Assembly (NCBI RefSeq): GCF_900327775.1
Contig: NZ_OUMZ01000005.1
Coordinates: 581,220-645,219, forward strand
DNA length: 64,000 bases
Direction of reading: 5' to 3'
DNA from: Roseovarius sp. EL26
Lineage (GTDB): Bacteria > Pseudomonadota > Alphaproteobacteria > Rhodobacterales > Rhodobacteraceae
Position 1 is the first letter of the stretch. Every line of letters starts with the position of its first letter. Of this stretch, positions 63,487 through 64,000 are shown in pieces. Position numbers and translations under genes: made by a program. The notes under the pieces were generated by a model. That model was given only the letters and a program-made list of their open reading frames with translations, made no database searches and was not told the DNA's origin.

Positions 63487-64000
63487 ATGGCTAAGGAAAA
63501 GTTTGATCGCTCAAAACCACACGTAAACATCGGCACGATTGGTCACGTTGACCACGGCAAGACGACGTTGACGGCAGCCATCACCAAGTATTTTGGTGAC
63601 TTCAAAGCGTATGACCAGATCGATGGCGCGCCCGAAGAAAAAGCCCGCGGCATCACCATTTCAACGGCGCACGTTGAGTATGAGACCGAAGGTCGTCACT
63701 ACGCGCACGTTGACTGCCCAGGTCACGCTGACTATGTGAAAAACATGATCACCGGTGCGGCGCAGATGGATGGCGCGATCTTGGTTGTGAACGCAGCTGA
63801 TGGCCCAATGCCACAGACCCGCGAGCACATCCTGCTGGGTCGCCAGGTTGGCATCCCGCACATGGTTGTTTACATGAACAAAGTTGATCAGGTTGACGAC
63901 GAAGAACTGCTGGAACTGGTTGAAATGGAAATCCGTGAGCTTCTGAGCTCGTACAAATATCCTGGTGACGACCTTCCTGTCCTTCCTGGTTCGGCTCTGG
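63487..64000 (+). CDS. tuf: elongation factor Tu, 3' end outside window
   Basis: The first ~171 residues of EF-Tu, continuing past the end. G1 [14 protein letters not shown], the switch I/II region RGITIST and [26 protein letters not shown], and G4 NKVDQ are complete. Last gene of the str operon visible here. GGAGG lies six bases before the ATG. Confidence 0.99.
   Translation, partial: MAKEKFDRSKPHVNIGTIGHVDHGKTTLTAAITKYFGDFKAYDQIDGAPEEKARGITISTAHVEYETEGRHYAHVDCPGHADYVKNMITGAAQMDGAILVVNAADGPMPQTREHILLGRQVGIPHMVVYMNKVDQVDDEELLELVEMEIRELLSSYKYPGDDLPVLPGSAL

Overview
The window is ordinary chromosomal DNA of an alphaproteobacterium, most likely a Roseobacter-group member of the Rhodobacteraceae. 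The protein styles (FYDLN acidic protein, TIGR03862 flavoprotein, Hint/RTX secreted protein, DUF2125 protein, H-type lectin) and the order rpsL-rpsG-fusA-tuf support this. I see no rRNA operon, CRISPR array, prophage or intact insertion sequence. Three tRNA genes are present (Leu-CAA, Leu-GAG, Ala-GGC), and one decayed IS66 fragment lies beside the first. The genus cannot be fixed from the sequence alone.

Layout. 0-8.9 kb: the C-terminal end of a LuxR-type regulator, an H-type lectin, an AspA/AstE-type zinc hydrolase, an exported arylsulfatase followed by an exported HAD phosphatase, a MobA-like nucleotidyltransferase, and a Rieske oxygenase coupled to a 71-residue protein and preceded by an XRE regulator. 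8.9-17.7 kb: acetolactate synthase (large and small subunits) behind a classical leader-peptide attenuator, an orphan peptide-type binding protein, a glycosyltransferase, and an arginine/ornithine catabolic operon (arginase, CtlX-type hydrolase, ornithine cyclodeaminase) facing an Lrp-type regulator. 17.7-24.7 kb: several regulators facing small metabolic genes, a tandem pair of UspA proteins (one with a 9-bp tandem repeat in its leader), DsbB and a YqaA-type membrane protein.

24.7-29.4 kb is a visibly AT-richer accessory segment bracketed by two tRNA-Leu genes: IS66 remnant, FkbM methyltransferase, a second arylsulfatase and its LysR regulator. 29.4-45.3 kb returns to housekeeping functions: lipB, a GntR regulator, a YgjP metallopeptidase, an FYDLN protein, tRNA-Ala, a LysR/EamA pair, a YedK-type DNA-protein crosslink protein, an SLC13 permease, a YmdB phosphoesterase, 5-formyl-THF cyclo-ligase, MgtE, guanine deaminase, and the thiamine ABC transporter thiBPQ under a TPP riboswitch. 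45.3-60 kb: MscS channel, flavoprotein, GFA protein, a secreted Hint/RTX protein, an acyl-CoA dehydrogenase/enoyl-CoA hydratase/SDR/VOC catabolic cluster, a DUF2125 protein, PmbA, a CysQ-type phosphatase, an EamA transporter and a rhamnosyltransferase-like protein. 60.1-64 kb: the str operon, with tuf cut by the window end.

A recurrent design is a regulator transcribed away from the gene it probably controls: five LysR/Lrp pairs and one YafY/WYL pair. RNA-level control is clear in two places, the ilv attenuator (leader peptide MNALVVILGKRRMGR) and the TPP riboswitch. I did not find a convincing, wholly new multi-gene system. The best leads are the ilv attenuator, the repeat in the uspA leader, the sulfatase/exported-HAD pair, the Rieske/71-aa/XRE unit and the Hint/RTX/jelly-roll-like protein.
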